Assembly: GCA_035354435.1 (NCBI GenBank)
Contig: DAOQAY010000040.1
Coordinates: forward strand, 1 to 22,417
DNA: 22,417 nucleotides
Direction: 5' to 3'
Origin: JAKLDO01 sp035354435
GTDB taxonomy: Bacteria > UBP6 > UBA1177
The position numbers were made by a program, and so were the translations under genes. How positions within the stretch are numbered: the stretch's first letter is position 1; every line of letters starts with the position of its first letter. Positions 7,454 through 15,440 of the stretch are shown here, piece after piece. The notes beneath the pieces are model-generated. The model was given only the letters and a program-made list of their open reading frames with translations. It did not search any database and was not told the DNA's origin.

Positions 7454-7978
7454 TTACGGGATTGAATATAGCACAAGCTTTTGTTTTTTCAACAGATTTT
7501 TCTGCCACTCCTCAACAGCCTTCTTTTTTTCACCGGCAGTTGAAGATTTGTCCTTGAATCTTTTTTCCAGAAAAAGTTCAGTCATTTTATCAGCGATCAG
7601 TCTCATTTTTATCATGGTTGTAAATTCAAGCGGGGTAATCTCGTATTTTTTCAGGAATTTTTTCATATAGACATTCGATGAATAAATTTTAACTTTTTCC
7701 TGTACTGTTTTTTCATCAACAGTGATATTCTGGCTTCTGGCTTCTTCAAAAACGATTATTCTGAACATTATGAGATTGAGAGTTTTTTCTTTCAGATCCG
7801 CAGCTAAAGGAGTTTCGGGCGGCACATTGTTTTCAATGTTCAGAAGTTCTCCTTCCTGAGTTACTTCGGTATAAGTTATTGCCCGGTCGTTCATGTTTGC
7901 GACGACACTTTCAGTTATGGAGTTTGAAAAAATAGTTAAAGAAAAAAACATAATGAAAAATAAAATGCCGATCTTCAC
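7454..7978 (-). CDS. SurA N-terminal-like exported protein without PPIase domain
   Basis: The 174-residue protein starts with a hydrophobic signal peptide (about 1-18, FFIMFFSLTIFSNS). It then has a SurA-N-like helical region: VVANMNDRAITYTEVTQEGELL (about 25-46), the common chaperone start (V-N-D-x-x-I-T), helices including LIMFRIIVFEEARSQNI, and a C-terminal helix EEWQKNLLKKQKLVLY. SurA and PpiD-type periplasmic chaperones normally carry parvulin domains, and none is seen here. A role in outer-membrane or secreted protein folding is inference. It overlaps engB by four bases and is 16 bases before parA, in an unusual setting for a periplasmic protein. Confidence 0.75.
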   Translation of the reverse strand: MKIGILFFIMFFSLTIFSNSITESVVANMNDRAITYTEVTQEGELLNIENNVPPETPLAADLKEKTLNLIMFRIIVFEEARSQNITVDEKTVQEKVKIYSSNVYMKKFLKKYEITPLEFTTMIKMRLIADKMTELFLEKRFKDKSSTAGEKKKAVEEWQKNLLKKQKLVLYSIP

Positions 7979-8550
7979 TGTTCCACCTTCTGTGCATTAA
8001 TATTTTTTTCAACAAAATCGAGCAGTTCTTCTTTTCCTGCACCAGTAACGGCAGATGCAGTAAAGCACCCTTTGTTCTTAAACTTTATCACTGAGGCTTC
8101 GTTTTTGTTAAGCTTATCGATCTTGGTAAAAACAATGGTATATGAAAGACGGTAATAATTGAGAAATTCCATCATCTGCTCATCAATTTTCATTATTCCG
8201 TGTCTTGCGTCAATAAGCAGAAAAATGTTAACAAGCGTTTCTCTTTTGATCAGATATTCCTCGATGAGTTTCCGCCACAATTCCTGTTCGCCTCTTGGTC
8301 TGGAGGCAAAACCATATCCAGGAAGATCGACAAAAAAGAACGAATCGTTCACGCTGAAAAAATTAAGCAGAACGGTCTTTCCCGGTTTCTTTGAAGTTTT
8401 GACAAGCCCTTTTCTGTCAAGCAGCATGTTCATCAGACTTGATTTCCCGACATTTGATCTGCCTATGAACGCAAATTCAGGAAATCCGTTGTCAGGCAGC
8501 CCGCCTATTGATGATGCACTTTTTAAAAAATCCGATTTTTTTATGATCAT
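7975..8550 (-). CDS. engB: Ribosome biogenesis GTP-binding protein EngB (YsxC/YihA)
   Basis: This 191-residue GTPase shows all G motifs: G1 GRSNVGKSS (30-38), the switch region KPGKT (55-59), G3 DLPGYG (75-80), G4 TKID (142-145) and G5 TASAVTG (about 164-170). FAFIGRSNVGKSSLMN and DLPGYGFASRP are typical of EngB, which takes part in late assembly of the 50S subunit. AAGGA stands before the ATG. It begins one base after the purD stop and overlaps the SurA-like gene by four bases, so these genes are almost certainly cotranscribed. Confidence 0.97.
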   Translation of the reverse strand: MIIKKSDFLKSASSIGGLPDNGFPEFAFIGRSNVGKSSLMNMLLDRKGLVKTSKKPGKTVLLNFFSVNDSFFFVDLPGYGFASRPRGEQELWRKLIEEYLIKRETLVNIFLLIDARHGIMKIDEQMMEFLNYYRLSYTIVFTKIDKLNKNEASVIKFKNKGCFTASAVTGAGKEELLDFVEKNINAQKVEQ

Positions 8551-8551
8551 T

Positions 8552-9823
8552 TTAAATCCTTTTTATCTCTCTGTGAGCGATATCTTTTCTATAATATGCG
8601 CCATCAAAGCTGATCTTCCCGACATTTTTATAAATAAGATCCATAGTTTCTTTTATTGTTTTTCCAGTTCCCGTTACCATCAGAACTCTTCCGCCGTCAG
8701 TCACAATTCCGCCATTTCCATTGAATTTTGTTCCTGCATGAAAAACCACACAGTCTTTATCAACATCTGTAAGTCCTGAAATTATCTCACCTTTTTTGTA
8801 AGATTCAGGATATCCGCCGGAAGCGATAACTACTGTTGCTCCGTATCCTTCGATCCATTCAAGCTCAGGCAGTTTTTCAAGGGTCCTTTCAGCACAGGCA
8901 GTAAAATAAGGAACTATGTCACTTTTAAGCAGCATCATCAGAGGTTCGGTTTCGGGATCACCGAATCTTGCATTATATTCAAGTACATACGGAATCCCGT
9001 TAACGATCATCAGACCGATATAAAGCACTCCGCGGTAATCAATATTCATTTTCTTGAGTTCATTCAAAAGCGGAAGAGTCACTTTTTCATTAATCTTCTC
9101 ATAAAGCTCTGAAGTTCCTGATAAAACAGGTGCATAAGCTCCCATTCCGCCGGTGTTGGGACCTGTATCACCGTCAAGAAGTGCTTTATGATCCTGTGAA
9201 AAAAGGAGCGGTTTTACGGCGGTTCCGTCTGTCAGAAGCAGCAAACTTAGTTCTTCACCTTTCAAAAACTGCTCAATTACAACTTTTGCACCGGCATCTT
9301 TGAACTTTCCGCCAAGCATTTCAGTAAGTTCGCTTGTTGCTGATTTTAACGAATCACAGATCACCACACCTTTTCCGGCGGCAAGTCCGTCAGCTTTCAG
9401 AACAATCGGAAATGACGATCTTTCGAGCACTTTTATTCCTGAGTTTAAGTCGGTTACTGTTGAATAGGAAGCTGTCGGAATGTTAGCACTGTCCATTATC
9501 TCTTTTGCAAATGCCTTGCTTGATTCAAGTTTTGCCGCATTTTTATTTGCGCCGAATATTTTAAGACCCAGAGATTCAAAATGATCGACGATCCCTTTTG
9601 CAAGATAATCCTCAGGACCTACAACGGTAAAATCGATCCGTTCTTTTTTTGCAAAATCAGCCAGAGTGTTTACAGAATCATCAGCAAGTTCGGGAATTTG
9701 TGCAATTTGAGATATTCCGGCATTTCCCGGGAAACAGTAAACTTTTTCAACAAGCGGACTTCTGGATATCTTCCAGGCAAGTGCATGCTCTCTGGCACCC
9801 TTGCCGACTACAAGAACTTTCAT
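8552..9823 (-). CDS. purD: Phosphoribosylamine-glycine ligase PurD
   Basis: PurD (GAR synthetase) joins glycine to phosphoribosylamine with ATP, the second step of purine biosynthesis. The 423-residue length is normal. Seen: KVLVVGKGAREHALAWK (2-18), VVGPEDYLAKGIVD (67-80), the ATP-grasp segment VLKADGLAAGKGVV (141-154), GPNTGGMGAYAP (221-232) and YNARFGDPETEP (283-294). GGAG lies six bases before the ATG. It is the first gene of the six-gene minus-strand unit ending in the amidase gene and has its own likely promoter upstream. No other pur gene is in the window. Confidence 0.98.
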   Translation of the reverse strand: MKVLVVGKGAREHALAWKISRSPLVEKVYCFPGNAGISQIAQIPELADDSVNTLADFAKKERIDFTVVGPEDYLAKGIVDHFESLGLKIFGANKNAAKLESSKAFAKEIMDSANIPTASYSTVTDLNSGIKVLERSSFPIVLKADGLAAGKGVVICDSLKSATSELTEMLGGKFKDAGAKVVIEQFLKGEELSLLLLTDGTAVKPLLFSQDHKALLDGDTGPNTGGMGAYAPVLSGTSELYEKINEKVTLPLLNELKKMNIDYRGVLYIGLMIVNGIPYVLEYNARFGDPETEPLMMLLKSDIVPYFTACAERTLEKLPELEWIEGYGATVVIASGGYPESYKKGEIISGLTDVDKDCVVFHAGTKFNGNGGIVTDGGRVLMVTGTGKTIKETMDLIYKNVGKISFDGAYYRKDIAHREIKRI

Positions 9824-9862
9824 ATCATACTCCGGATTTGAATCTGCAATAATAACTTCAGT

Positions 9863-9890
9863 ATAATAATGATTACATTCCGATTATCAA
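9863..9890 (-). promoter_or_regulatory. Sigma70-type promoter for the purD-parB-amidase unit
   Basis: Reading the minus strand, TTGATA (9890-9885) is followed after 16 bases by TATTAT (9868-9863), each five of six to consensus. Transcription would start near 9856, leaving a leader of about 30 bases before the purD ATG at 9823. A small inverted repeat abuts the -35 box. Confidence 0.6.
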
Positions 9891-9905
9891 GAAAGGAAGC
9901 TTTCT
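9890..9905 (-). repeat. Inverted repeat between htpG and purD
   Basis: AGAAAG and CTTTCT form a perfect 6-bp stem with a four-base loop, about 30 bases after the htpG stop. On the minus strand it is not followed by a run of T, so it is a poor intrinsic terminator. The T-rich run lies before the stem, right after the htpG stop. It touches the -35 box of the purD promoter and could instead be a regulator site. Function is undetermined. Confidence 0.35.
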
Positions 9906-9934
9906 CGGTTACATAAATAAAAAATAAAGATGTA

Positions 9935-11878
9935 TTACGCTGGGACTTCTGACATGATTTCGGAGATCTGGGAGGCGAATTTCACTGGATCTTTCGGGGC
10001 GATGCCTTCTATCATAAGTGCCTGATTATACAATACTTCTGCATAGTTTTTGAGTTTTTCTGAATCTGGATTTGCGGTGTATATTTCGTTGAGCTTTGCA
10101 AATATTCTGTGTTCAGGATTGATCTCAAGGATCCTTGTCGCTTTAGGTGCAGGCATGTTTGACATTGCGGCTTCGCTGAGAACCTGTTCCATGTTTATGC
10201 TGATTCCGTCGCTTCCGCTCACAAGGCACACTGCGCTGTTCTTGAGCCTTGAAGAAAGTCTCACTTCTTTTACATCGTTCTGAAGATGCTTTTTAAGTGT
10301 TTCGAGAAGTGATTTTGCATCTTTTTCCTTATCTTTTCTCTTTTCCTCTTTTTCCTTTTTTTCTTCCTCTGTGTCAAGATTAAGATCAGATCCGCTGATG
10401 TTCTTAAGGGGTTTTTCCTGATAATTGACAAGAATTGTTGAAGCAAATTCATCAATCTTATCAACAAAGTAGAGCACTTCATAACCTTTTTCTGTGAGCA
10501 TTTCCATTTGCGGAGTGTTTTTCAAAGCGGTTCTGTCGCGACCTGCCGCATAATAGATCTCTTTCTGAGTTTCAGGCATTCTTTTAACATATTCATCAAG
10601 AGTTGTAAGTTCTTCACCATGAGACGATTCAAAAAGCAGGAGATCCTGAAGCTTTTCCTTGTTCATTCCGTAATCACTGTAAATTCCGGCTTTTATTGCT
10701 TTCCCGAATTCATTCCAGAACTTGACATATTTGGGACGGTCATTTTCAAGCATGAATTTCAGTGCGCAGAGGATCTTTTTTTCTATGTTTTTTGAGATAA
10801 CTTTAAGCTGACTGCTATGCTGAAGTATCTCTCTTGAAATATTTAGCGAAAAGTCGGGGCTGTCAACAATTCCTCTAACGAATCCAAGATATTCCGGAAC
10901 AAGCTCCTTGCATTTTTCCATGATGAAAACCTGTTTGCTGTAGAGCTTCATTCCTCTTTCAAAATGACTTGAATAAAAATTGAACGGAATCTGTGAAGGT
11001 ATGAAAATAAGAGCTGTATATTCAACAGTTCCTTCTCCTTTGGTGTGAATTATATCAACAGGTTCATCATAGGAATGGAAAGAATGCCTGTAAAATTCCT
11101 TGTATTCTTCATCAGTTACGGCAGACTTTTCTCTCTGCCATATCGGTTTCATCGAGTTAATGATTTTTTCTTCAACGACAGTTTCTTTTTCTTTTGTAAC
11201 TTTTCCTTCTTCGTCTTTTTCTTCCGGTTTTTCAATTTCAACATCCATTTTTACCGGATATCTGATAAAATCGCTGTATCTTGTAATAAGTTCTTCGATT
11301 TCGTCCTTATCAAGCAGGTGCATTTCCTTGAGCATTTCTTCTTTGATATAGAGAATTATTTCTGTTCCGCGATTTGGCACCTCAGCCTTATCAATTGTGT
11401 AACTTCCGTCACCTTTCGATTCCCATACAACACCTTCCGATATCTCTGTTCCGGCAGATCTGGTGAGTATTTTCACTTTGTCTGCAACCATGAATGTGCT
11501 GTAAAAGCCTACACCGAACTGTCCAATCAGCTCAGTAACATTTTTTCCATCTGTCCCTTGAAGTTTTTCAAGAAATTCCTTAGAACCACTCTTGGCTATA
11601 GTACCAATATTTTCAACTACTTCATCAAAATTCATTCCGATTCCGTTGTCATAAACGGTCAGAGTTTTATTTTCTTTGTCGATTGAAATTTTTATTTCAA
11701 AATCACCACCGTTTTCAAGCAGTTCAGGCTGAGTAAGAGATTTGAATTTCAGTTTGTCGATCGCATCGCTTGCATTAGAAATAAGCTCACGAAGAAAAAT
11801 TTCCTTGTTTGTGTAAATTGAATTGATCATAAGATCCAGCAATTTTCTGGTCTCCGCTTTAAAACTTTTCTTAGCCAT
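9935..11878 (-). CDS. htpG: Molecular chaperone HtpG (Hsp90)
   Basis: The bacterial Hsp90 is a cytoplasmic ATP-dependent homodimeric chaperone. The 647-residue protein has the GHKL ATPase motifs ELISNASDAIDK (31-42), DNGIGM (77-82) and GQFGVGFYS (119-127). A charged linker follows (about 215-240, KPEEKDEEGKVTKEKE), then the middle domain with SHFERGMKLYSKQVFI and the C-terminal dimerisation domain. A second lysine/glutamate-rich stretch (EEKKEKEEKRKDKEKD) lies near residue 500. The start is the ATG at 11876-11878, preceded by GGAGG. The frame opens further to a TTG at 11941, but that TTG is part of the likely -35 box, so the extension is rejected. No CIRCE element is visible upstream. Confidence 0.98.
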   Translation of the reverse strand: MAKKSFKAETRKLLDLMINSIYTNKEIFLRELISNASDAIDKLKFKSLTQPELLENGGDFEIKISIDKENKTLTVYDNGIGMNFDEVVENIGTIAKSGSKEFLEKLQGTDGKNVTELIGQFGVGFYSTFMVADKVKILTRSAGTEISEGVVWESKGDGSYTIDKAEVPNRGTEIILYIKEEMLKEMHLLDKDEIEELITRYSDFIRYPVKMDVEIEKPEEKDEEGKVTKEKETVVEEKIINSMKPIWQREKSAVTDEEYKEFYRHSFHSYDEPVDIIHTKGEGTVEYTALIFIPSQIPFNFYSSHFERGMKLYSKQVFIMEKCKELVPEYLGFVRGIVDSPDFSLNISREILQHSSQLKVISKNIEKKILCALKFMLENDRPKYVKFWNEFGKAIKAGIYSDYGMNKEKLQDLLLFESSHGEELTTLDEYVKRMPETQKEIYYAAGRDRTALKNTPQMEMLTEKGYEVLYFVDKIDEFASTILVNYQEKPLKNISGSDLNLDTEEEKKEKEEKRKDKEKDAKSLLETLKKHLQNDVKEVRLSSRLKNSAVCLVSGSDGISINMEQVLSEAAMSNMPAPKATRILEINPEHRIFAKLNEIYTANPDSEKLKNYAEVLYNQALMIEGIAPKDPVKFASQISEIMSEVPA

Positions 11879-11913
11879 AATTTCCTCCGAATACATTAAA
11901 AAAACCGCGATTG

Positions 11914-11941
11914 TATATATAAACCGTTTGGTTAAAGTCAA
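11914..11941 (-). promoter_or_regulatory. Sigma70-type promoter for htpG
   Basis: On the minus strand TTGACT (11941-11936) is followed by 16 bases and TATATA (11919-11914); a TATACA at 18 bases spacing is an alternative. Transcription would begin near 11907, about 30 bases before the ATG. It looks like a housekeeping rather than a dedicated heat-shock promoter, though heat regulation cannot be excluded. Confidence 0.55.
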
Positions 11942-11964
11942 TACCGGATTTTTTAAAAACTAAA

Positions 11965-11983
11965 TTGACAATAATTTTGTCAA
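11965..11983. repeat. Perfect inverted repeat over the kinase -35 box (candidate operator)
   Basis: TTGACAA (11965-11971) and TTGTCAA (11977-11983) are exact inverted arms around TAATT. The total of 19 bp with 12-bp centre spacing is the size of a typical dimeric repressor site. It covers the -35 box and part of the spacer of the kinase promoter and lies about 24 bp upstream of the htpG -35 box. Binding by any regulator is inference. Confidence 0.5.
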
Positions 11984-11993
11984 ATAGTATCTT
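11965..11993 (+). promoter_or_regulatory. Likely promoter of the CheR-histidine kinase gene
   Basis: A perfect TTGACA (11965-11970) is 17 bases from TATCTT (11988-11993, four of six to TATAAT). The leader to the GTG at 12027 would be about 27 bases and contains GAGGAG at 12016-12021. The -35 box is part of a perfect inverted repeat listed separately. Confidence 0.5.
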
Positions 11994-12026
11994 ATTCCAA
12001 TGAATCTAAAGGCGTGAGGAGTTAAG

Positions 12027-15000
12027 GTGACGATTTCGGATAGAATTTTCAGTGAAGAAAGTGCGGTTGAACTTAGCGGATTGTCAGAAATATTTAAACT
12101 TGTCAGTGATCTTTATGGTCTGAATCTCTGTTATTATAAACCGGGAACAATTTCAAGACGCATAGAAAGAAGAATGAAATTACAGGGTTGTGTCGCTATT
12201 GAAGATTATTGCCAATTGTTGAAAAATGATGCCTTTGAGCTGGATCACCTTTATGACGATATGCTTATCGGTGTCACATGCTTTTTCAGAGATGGCGAAT
12301 CATTTGAATGGCTTCGGGAAAATATTATATCAGAGCTGATAGAAATCATAAAAGAAGAAGGGGAGCTGAGGATCTGGGTGGCAGGATGTGCAACCGGAGA
12401 AGAGGCCTATTCTTTGATGATCCTTCTGTGCGAATCGATCCAAGATGATAAAATGATCGAAAAGATAAGACTGTTCGCCTCGGATGCTTATGCTCCTTAT
12501 GTTCAGAAAGCCTCATCAGGAACATATACTCCCGATGAAATAAAACAAATTCCGGAAGATATCATAAAAAAATATTTTGTGAAAAAAGATTCCGGCTCAT
12601 TTGTAATTTCAAGTTTAATAAGGAGCCGTATCGTTTTTTCTCAGCACGACATTACAAGAGATGCTCCGTTTTCGAGACTGCATTTCATAAGTTGCCGTAA
12701 TCTTTTGATATATTTTAATAATGAGGCGCGAATTAAAGCGTTAAGCACATTCCATTTTACACTTGTTCCGGGAGGAATTTTTTTTCTCGGCAACAGCGAA
12801 AGTGTTTCACCTCTTGAAACAGAATTCAGCACAATCAGCAGAAAGCACAATCTATTCAGAAAAACAGGGGCTCAGACTACAGGTAAACACATGCGATTTT
12901 CGTTAAAAAACAGAGGATTAAGTGACAACGGTGTGAGAATTGACAGAACACAGCCATTTTGCAATGATCCCAGACTGATGAGGGCGTATGACATTCTACT
13001 TGACAGATATATGCCGGTAGGATTTTTGCTAAATAACTCAAAGGAGATTGTTCATTCTTTCGGAAATATCTCGGACTTTATAAAACCCAGACCGGGAAGA
13101 ACCTCTTTGAATTTCTTATCATTGATTGATTATAATATCGGAGTGGTTTTGAATGATATGTTCGGAAAGCTGAATGATGCGTCTGCTCCGGTAAGCTATC
13201 ATACAATGACAACAGAAGGAAAATCAGTGTCAGTTTTCATTGAAAGAATATGCGATCCGGGTTTTGACTCGCCGTATACGCTTGTTTTAATTAATGAAGT
13301 CGATCTTCAAAGGAAGCAGACGACTGTTTCTGAATTTTTTGATGTGGAAGGTTCTGTTAAAAGAAGAGTCGCAGATCTGGAGCAGGAACTTTTTTATACA
13401 AAAGAGTTTCTCCAGTCCACAATTGAAGAGCTGGAATCATCAAATGAAGAACTTCTTGCTTCATCAGAAGAGATCCAGAGTACAAATGAAGAATTACAGA
13501 GCACAAATGAAGAACTTTGCACCGTAAATAAAGAGCTCGAAGAAAAAATTGATCTTTTGCAGACAGCTAATTCCGATCTGGATAATTTCATCGAAAGTAC
13601 AAGGATAGGAACGATTTTTCTTGATAAAGCGTTGAAAATAAGACTGTTCACGCCTTCGGTTTCTGAGATATTTGACCTTATTCAGAAAGATATAGGCAGA
13701 CCTATTGTTCATATTAATTCAAGATTGAAAAATTTTCCTCTCGAAAGTGAGATAAAAAATGTTATTCAAACCGGAAAACTTTTTGAAAGAGATGTGACAA
13801 TTGAAAACGGAAAAGATTTTCTTTTGAGAATACATCCATATGTAAATGAAAACAATCTCGTTGACGGGGCGGTTATTGTTTTTGTCAATATTGATGTTCT
13901 CCGTAAAACCGAAACAATGTTTAAAAGAAGTGAAGAGAAGTTCCGGCATGTTTTTGAAAAAATGGCAAGCGGGGCCGCATTTTTTGAGCCGCTTTACAAT
14001 CAGAGCGGAGAAATTATTGATGCTGTGTATGTCGATGTCAACAAGTCATACGAAAAAATATTCAATATGAACAAAGCTGATTTGACGGGCAAGGCTCTTT
14101 GTGATGTATTCAAAGATATAAATTCTGATTGGTTTGAAGCATATAGAAATGTTTTTTTGACAGGAAAGTCTGTGTTTGTTGAAAGATATCATGCTCCGAC
14201 TGGGAAGTGTTTGTTCAGCACCTGTTTCAAACCTGAAAAAGATGAGACTTATATCTGTGTCACTCACATTGATATTACTGACCAGAAAAAGGCGCAGAAA
14301 GAAATGCTTCATGCAGAAAAAATGAACGCAATCGGACAGCTGGCAGGCGGAGTGGCACATGATTTTAACAATCAGCTCACCGGAATCATGGGATATGCTT
14401 CACTTATTGTTCAGAATCCTGAAAACGAAAGAGTGACTGAATTTGCAGGGCAGATATTAAAAGGTGCGGAAAGATCGGCTGATCTGACTCAGAAGCTTCT
14501 TGCTTTTTCAAAAAAGGCTAAACTTGTCAGTCTTCCTGTTGACATAAACAAGGAATTGATTGAAGTTGTTCAGCTTCTCAAACACAGTATTGACAAGAAA
14601 ATTGTGATCTCGACAAAAATATGTGACCAGCAATGTACTGTTACCGGAGATTCGGGACAGCTTCAGAATGCGTTTTTGAATCTGTGTCTGAATGCAAGAG
14701 ATGCGATGCCGAAAGGTGGAATGCTTGAAATTTCCACATCAATCGTAACTCTTGATAAATACTGCCCGATAGTGTCTGTACACAATATCAATCCAGACTT
14801 ATATGTGAAGATTTCTGTCAGAGACACAGGCAGGGGAATTCCCAAAGAAATTCAGCAGAAAATTTTTGAACCTTTTTACACAACCAGAGCTGATGAAGGA
14901 GGTGTAGGAATGGGTCTTGCCGCAGTTCTGGGTACGGTGCAGAGTCACAATGGTGCAATAGAGTTAGTCAGCGAAGTCAATCGCGGATCGGAATTTTCAA

Positions 15001-15437
15001 TATATCTTCCTTCTCTTGGCGATGGCTGTAAAAACCTGAAAGACAAAACAAGCATTTCCACTTTTTCGCTTGAAAATTCCACTATTATGGTTGTTGATGA
15101 TGAAGATATTGTCAGATCGATCATAGTGGAAATACTGGAACTTCACAAATCAAAAGTAATTCCGGTATCTTGCGGCAGGGATGCAATCGAAGTTTATAAA
15201 AAAGATTTTAAGAATATAGATCTTGTCTTTCTTGACATGGTTATGCCTGATTATAATGGACTTGAAACATTCAGAGAGTTGAAAAAGATTAACAAAAATA
15301 TAAAAGTTATTGTTCTTTCGGGTTATTCGATGAATGATGAGATTAATACTACAATAAACGAAGGCGCTCTCGGATTTGTTCAGAAACCGGTTTCTCTGAA
15401 AGTTCTCATCGCCGCTTTGAAAGAAGCCATGTCCTGA
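12027..15437 (+). CDS. Hybrid protein: CheR methyltransferase, PAS domains, histidine kinase and receiver
   Basis: This 1136-residue cytoplasmic signalling protein has no visible membrane segment. Domain order: CheR N-terminal helices (about 15-90, with ISRRIERRMKLQG); a CheR SAM-methyltransferase domain (about 95-285, with WVAGCATGEEAYSLMI near 115-130 and FISCRNLLIYF); a divergent PAS-like segment (about 310-435); and a coiled coil (about 443-525, with repeated SSNEEL/STNEEL heptads). Two PAS domains follow (about 525-640 and 650-755), then HisKA with phospho-accepting H778 (GGVAHDFNN), HATPase_c with N889 (NARDAM) and D933 (DTGRGI), and a C-terminal receiver with acidic D1024-D1025, phospho-acceptor D1070 and K1120. 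The CheB methylesterase often fused in front of such CheR domains is absent. The start is GTG with GAGGAG five bases before it. No che genes are nearby. Its stop is three bases from that of the convergent GNAT gene. Confidence 0.93.
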   Translation: MTISDRIFSEESAVELSGLSEIFKLVSDLYGLNLCYYKPGTISRRIERRMKLQGCVAIEDYCQLLKNDAFELDHLYDDMLIGVTCFFRDGESFEWLRENIISELIEIIKEEGELRIWVAGCATGEEAYSLMILLCESIQDDKMIEKIRLFASDAYAPYVQKASSGTYTPDEIKQIPEDIIKKYFVKKDSGSFVISSLIRSRIVFSQHDITRDAPFSRLHFISCRNLLIYFNNEARIKALSTFHFTLVPGGIFFLGNSESVSPLETEFSTISRKHNLFRKTGAQTTGKHMRFSLKNRGLSDNGVRIDRTQPFCNDPRLMRAYDILLDRYMPVGFLLNNSKEIVHSFGNISDFIKPRPGRTSLNFLSLIDYNIGVVLNDMFGKLNDASAPVSYHTMTTEGKSVSVFIERICDPGFDSPYTLVLINEVDLQRKQTTVSEFFDVEGSVKRRVADLEQELFYTKEFLQSTIEELESSNEELLASSEEIQSTNEELQSTNEELCTVNKELEEKIDLLQTANSDLDNFIESTRIGTIFLDKALKIRLFTPSVSEIFDLIQKDIGRPIVHINSRLKNFPLESEIKNVIQTGKLFERDVTIENGKDFLLRIHPYVNENNLVDGAVIVFVNIDVLRKTETMFKRSEEKFRHVFEKMASGAAFFEPLYNQSGEIIDAVYVDVNKSYEKIFNMNKADLTGKALCDVFKDINSDWFEAYRNVFLTGKSVFVERYHAPTGKCLFSTCFKPEKDETYICVTHIDITDQKKAQKEMLHAEKMNAIGQLAGGVAHDFNNQLTGIMGYASLIVQNPENERVTEFAGQILKGAERSADLTQKLLAFSKKAKLVSLPVDINKELIEVVQLLKHSIDKKIVISTKICDQQCTVTGDSGQLQNAFLNLCLNARDAMPKGGMLEISTSIVTLDKYCPIVSVHNINPDLYVKISVRDTGRGIPKEIQQKIFEPFYTTRADEGGVGMGLAAVLGTVQSHNGAIELVSEVNRGSEFSIYLPSLGDGCKNLKDKTSISTFSLENSTIMVVDDEDIVRSIIVEILELHKSKVIPVSCGRDAIEVYKKDFKNIDLVFLDMVMPDYNGLETFRELKKINKNIKVIVLSGYSMNDEINTTINEGALGFVQKPVSLKVLIAALKEAMS

Positions 15438-15440
15438 TGG

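Noticed and set aside
8159..8779. Open frame of 206 codons on the plus strand opposite engB and purD
   Set aside because: It is antisense across two well-supported genes, with no ribosome-binding context or family features.
9890..9905. Intrinsic terminator after htpG
   Set aside because: The stem is only six pairs and is not followed by a T run on the minus strand, so it is listed only as an inverted repeat.
11045..11686. Open frame of 213 codons on the plus strand opposite htpG
   Set aside because: It lies wholly antisense to the conserved htpG coding region, has phenylalanine-rich low-complexity composition and no recognisable domain; it is a shadow of the AT-rich opposite strand.
11879..11941. 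N-terminal extension of HtpG from a TTG
   Set aside because: The extra 21 residues are not part of the Hsp90 family and the TTG is inside the likely -35 box; the ATG at 11878 has GGAGG.
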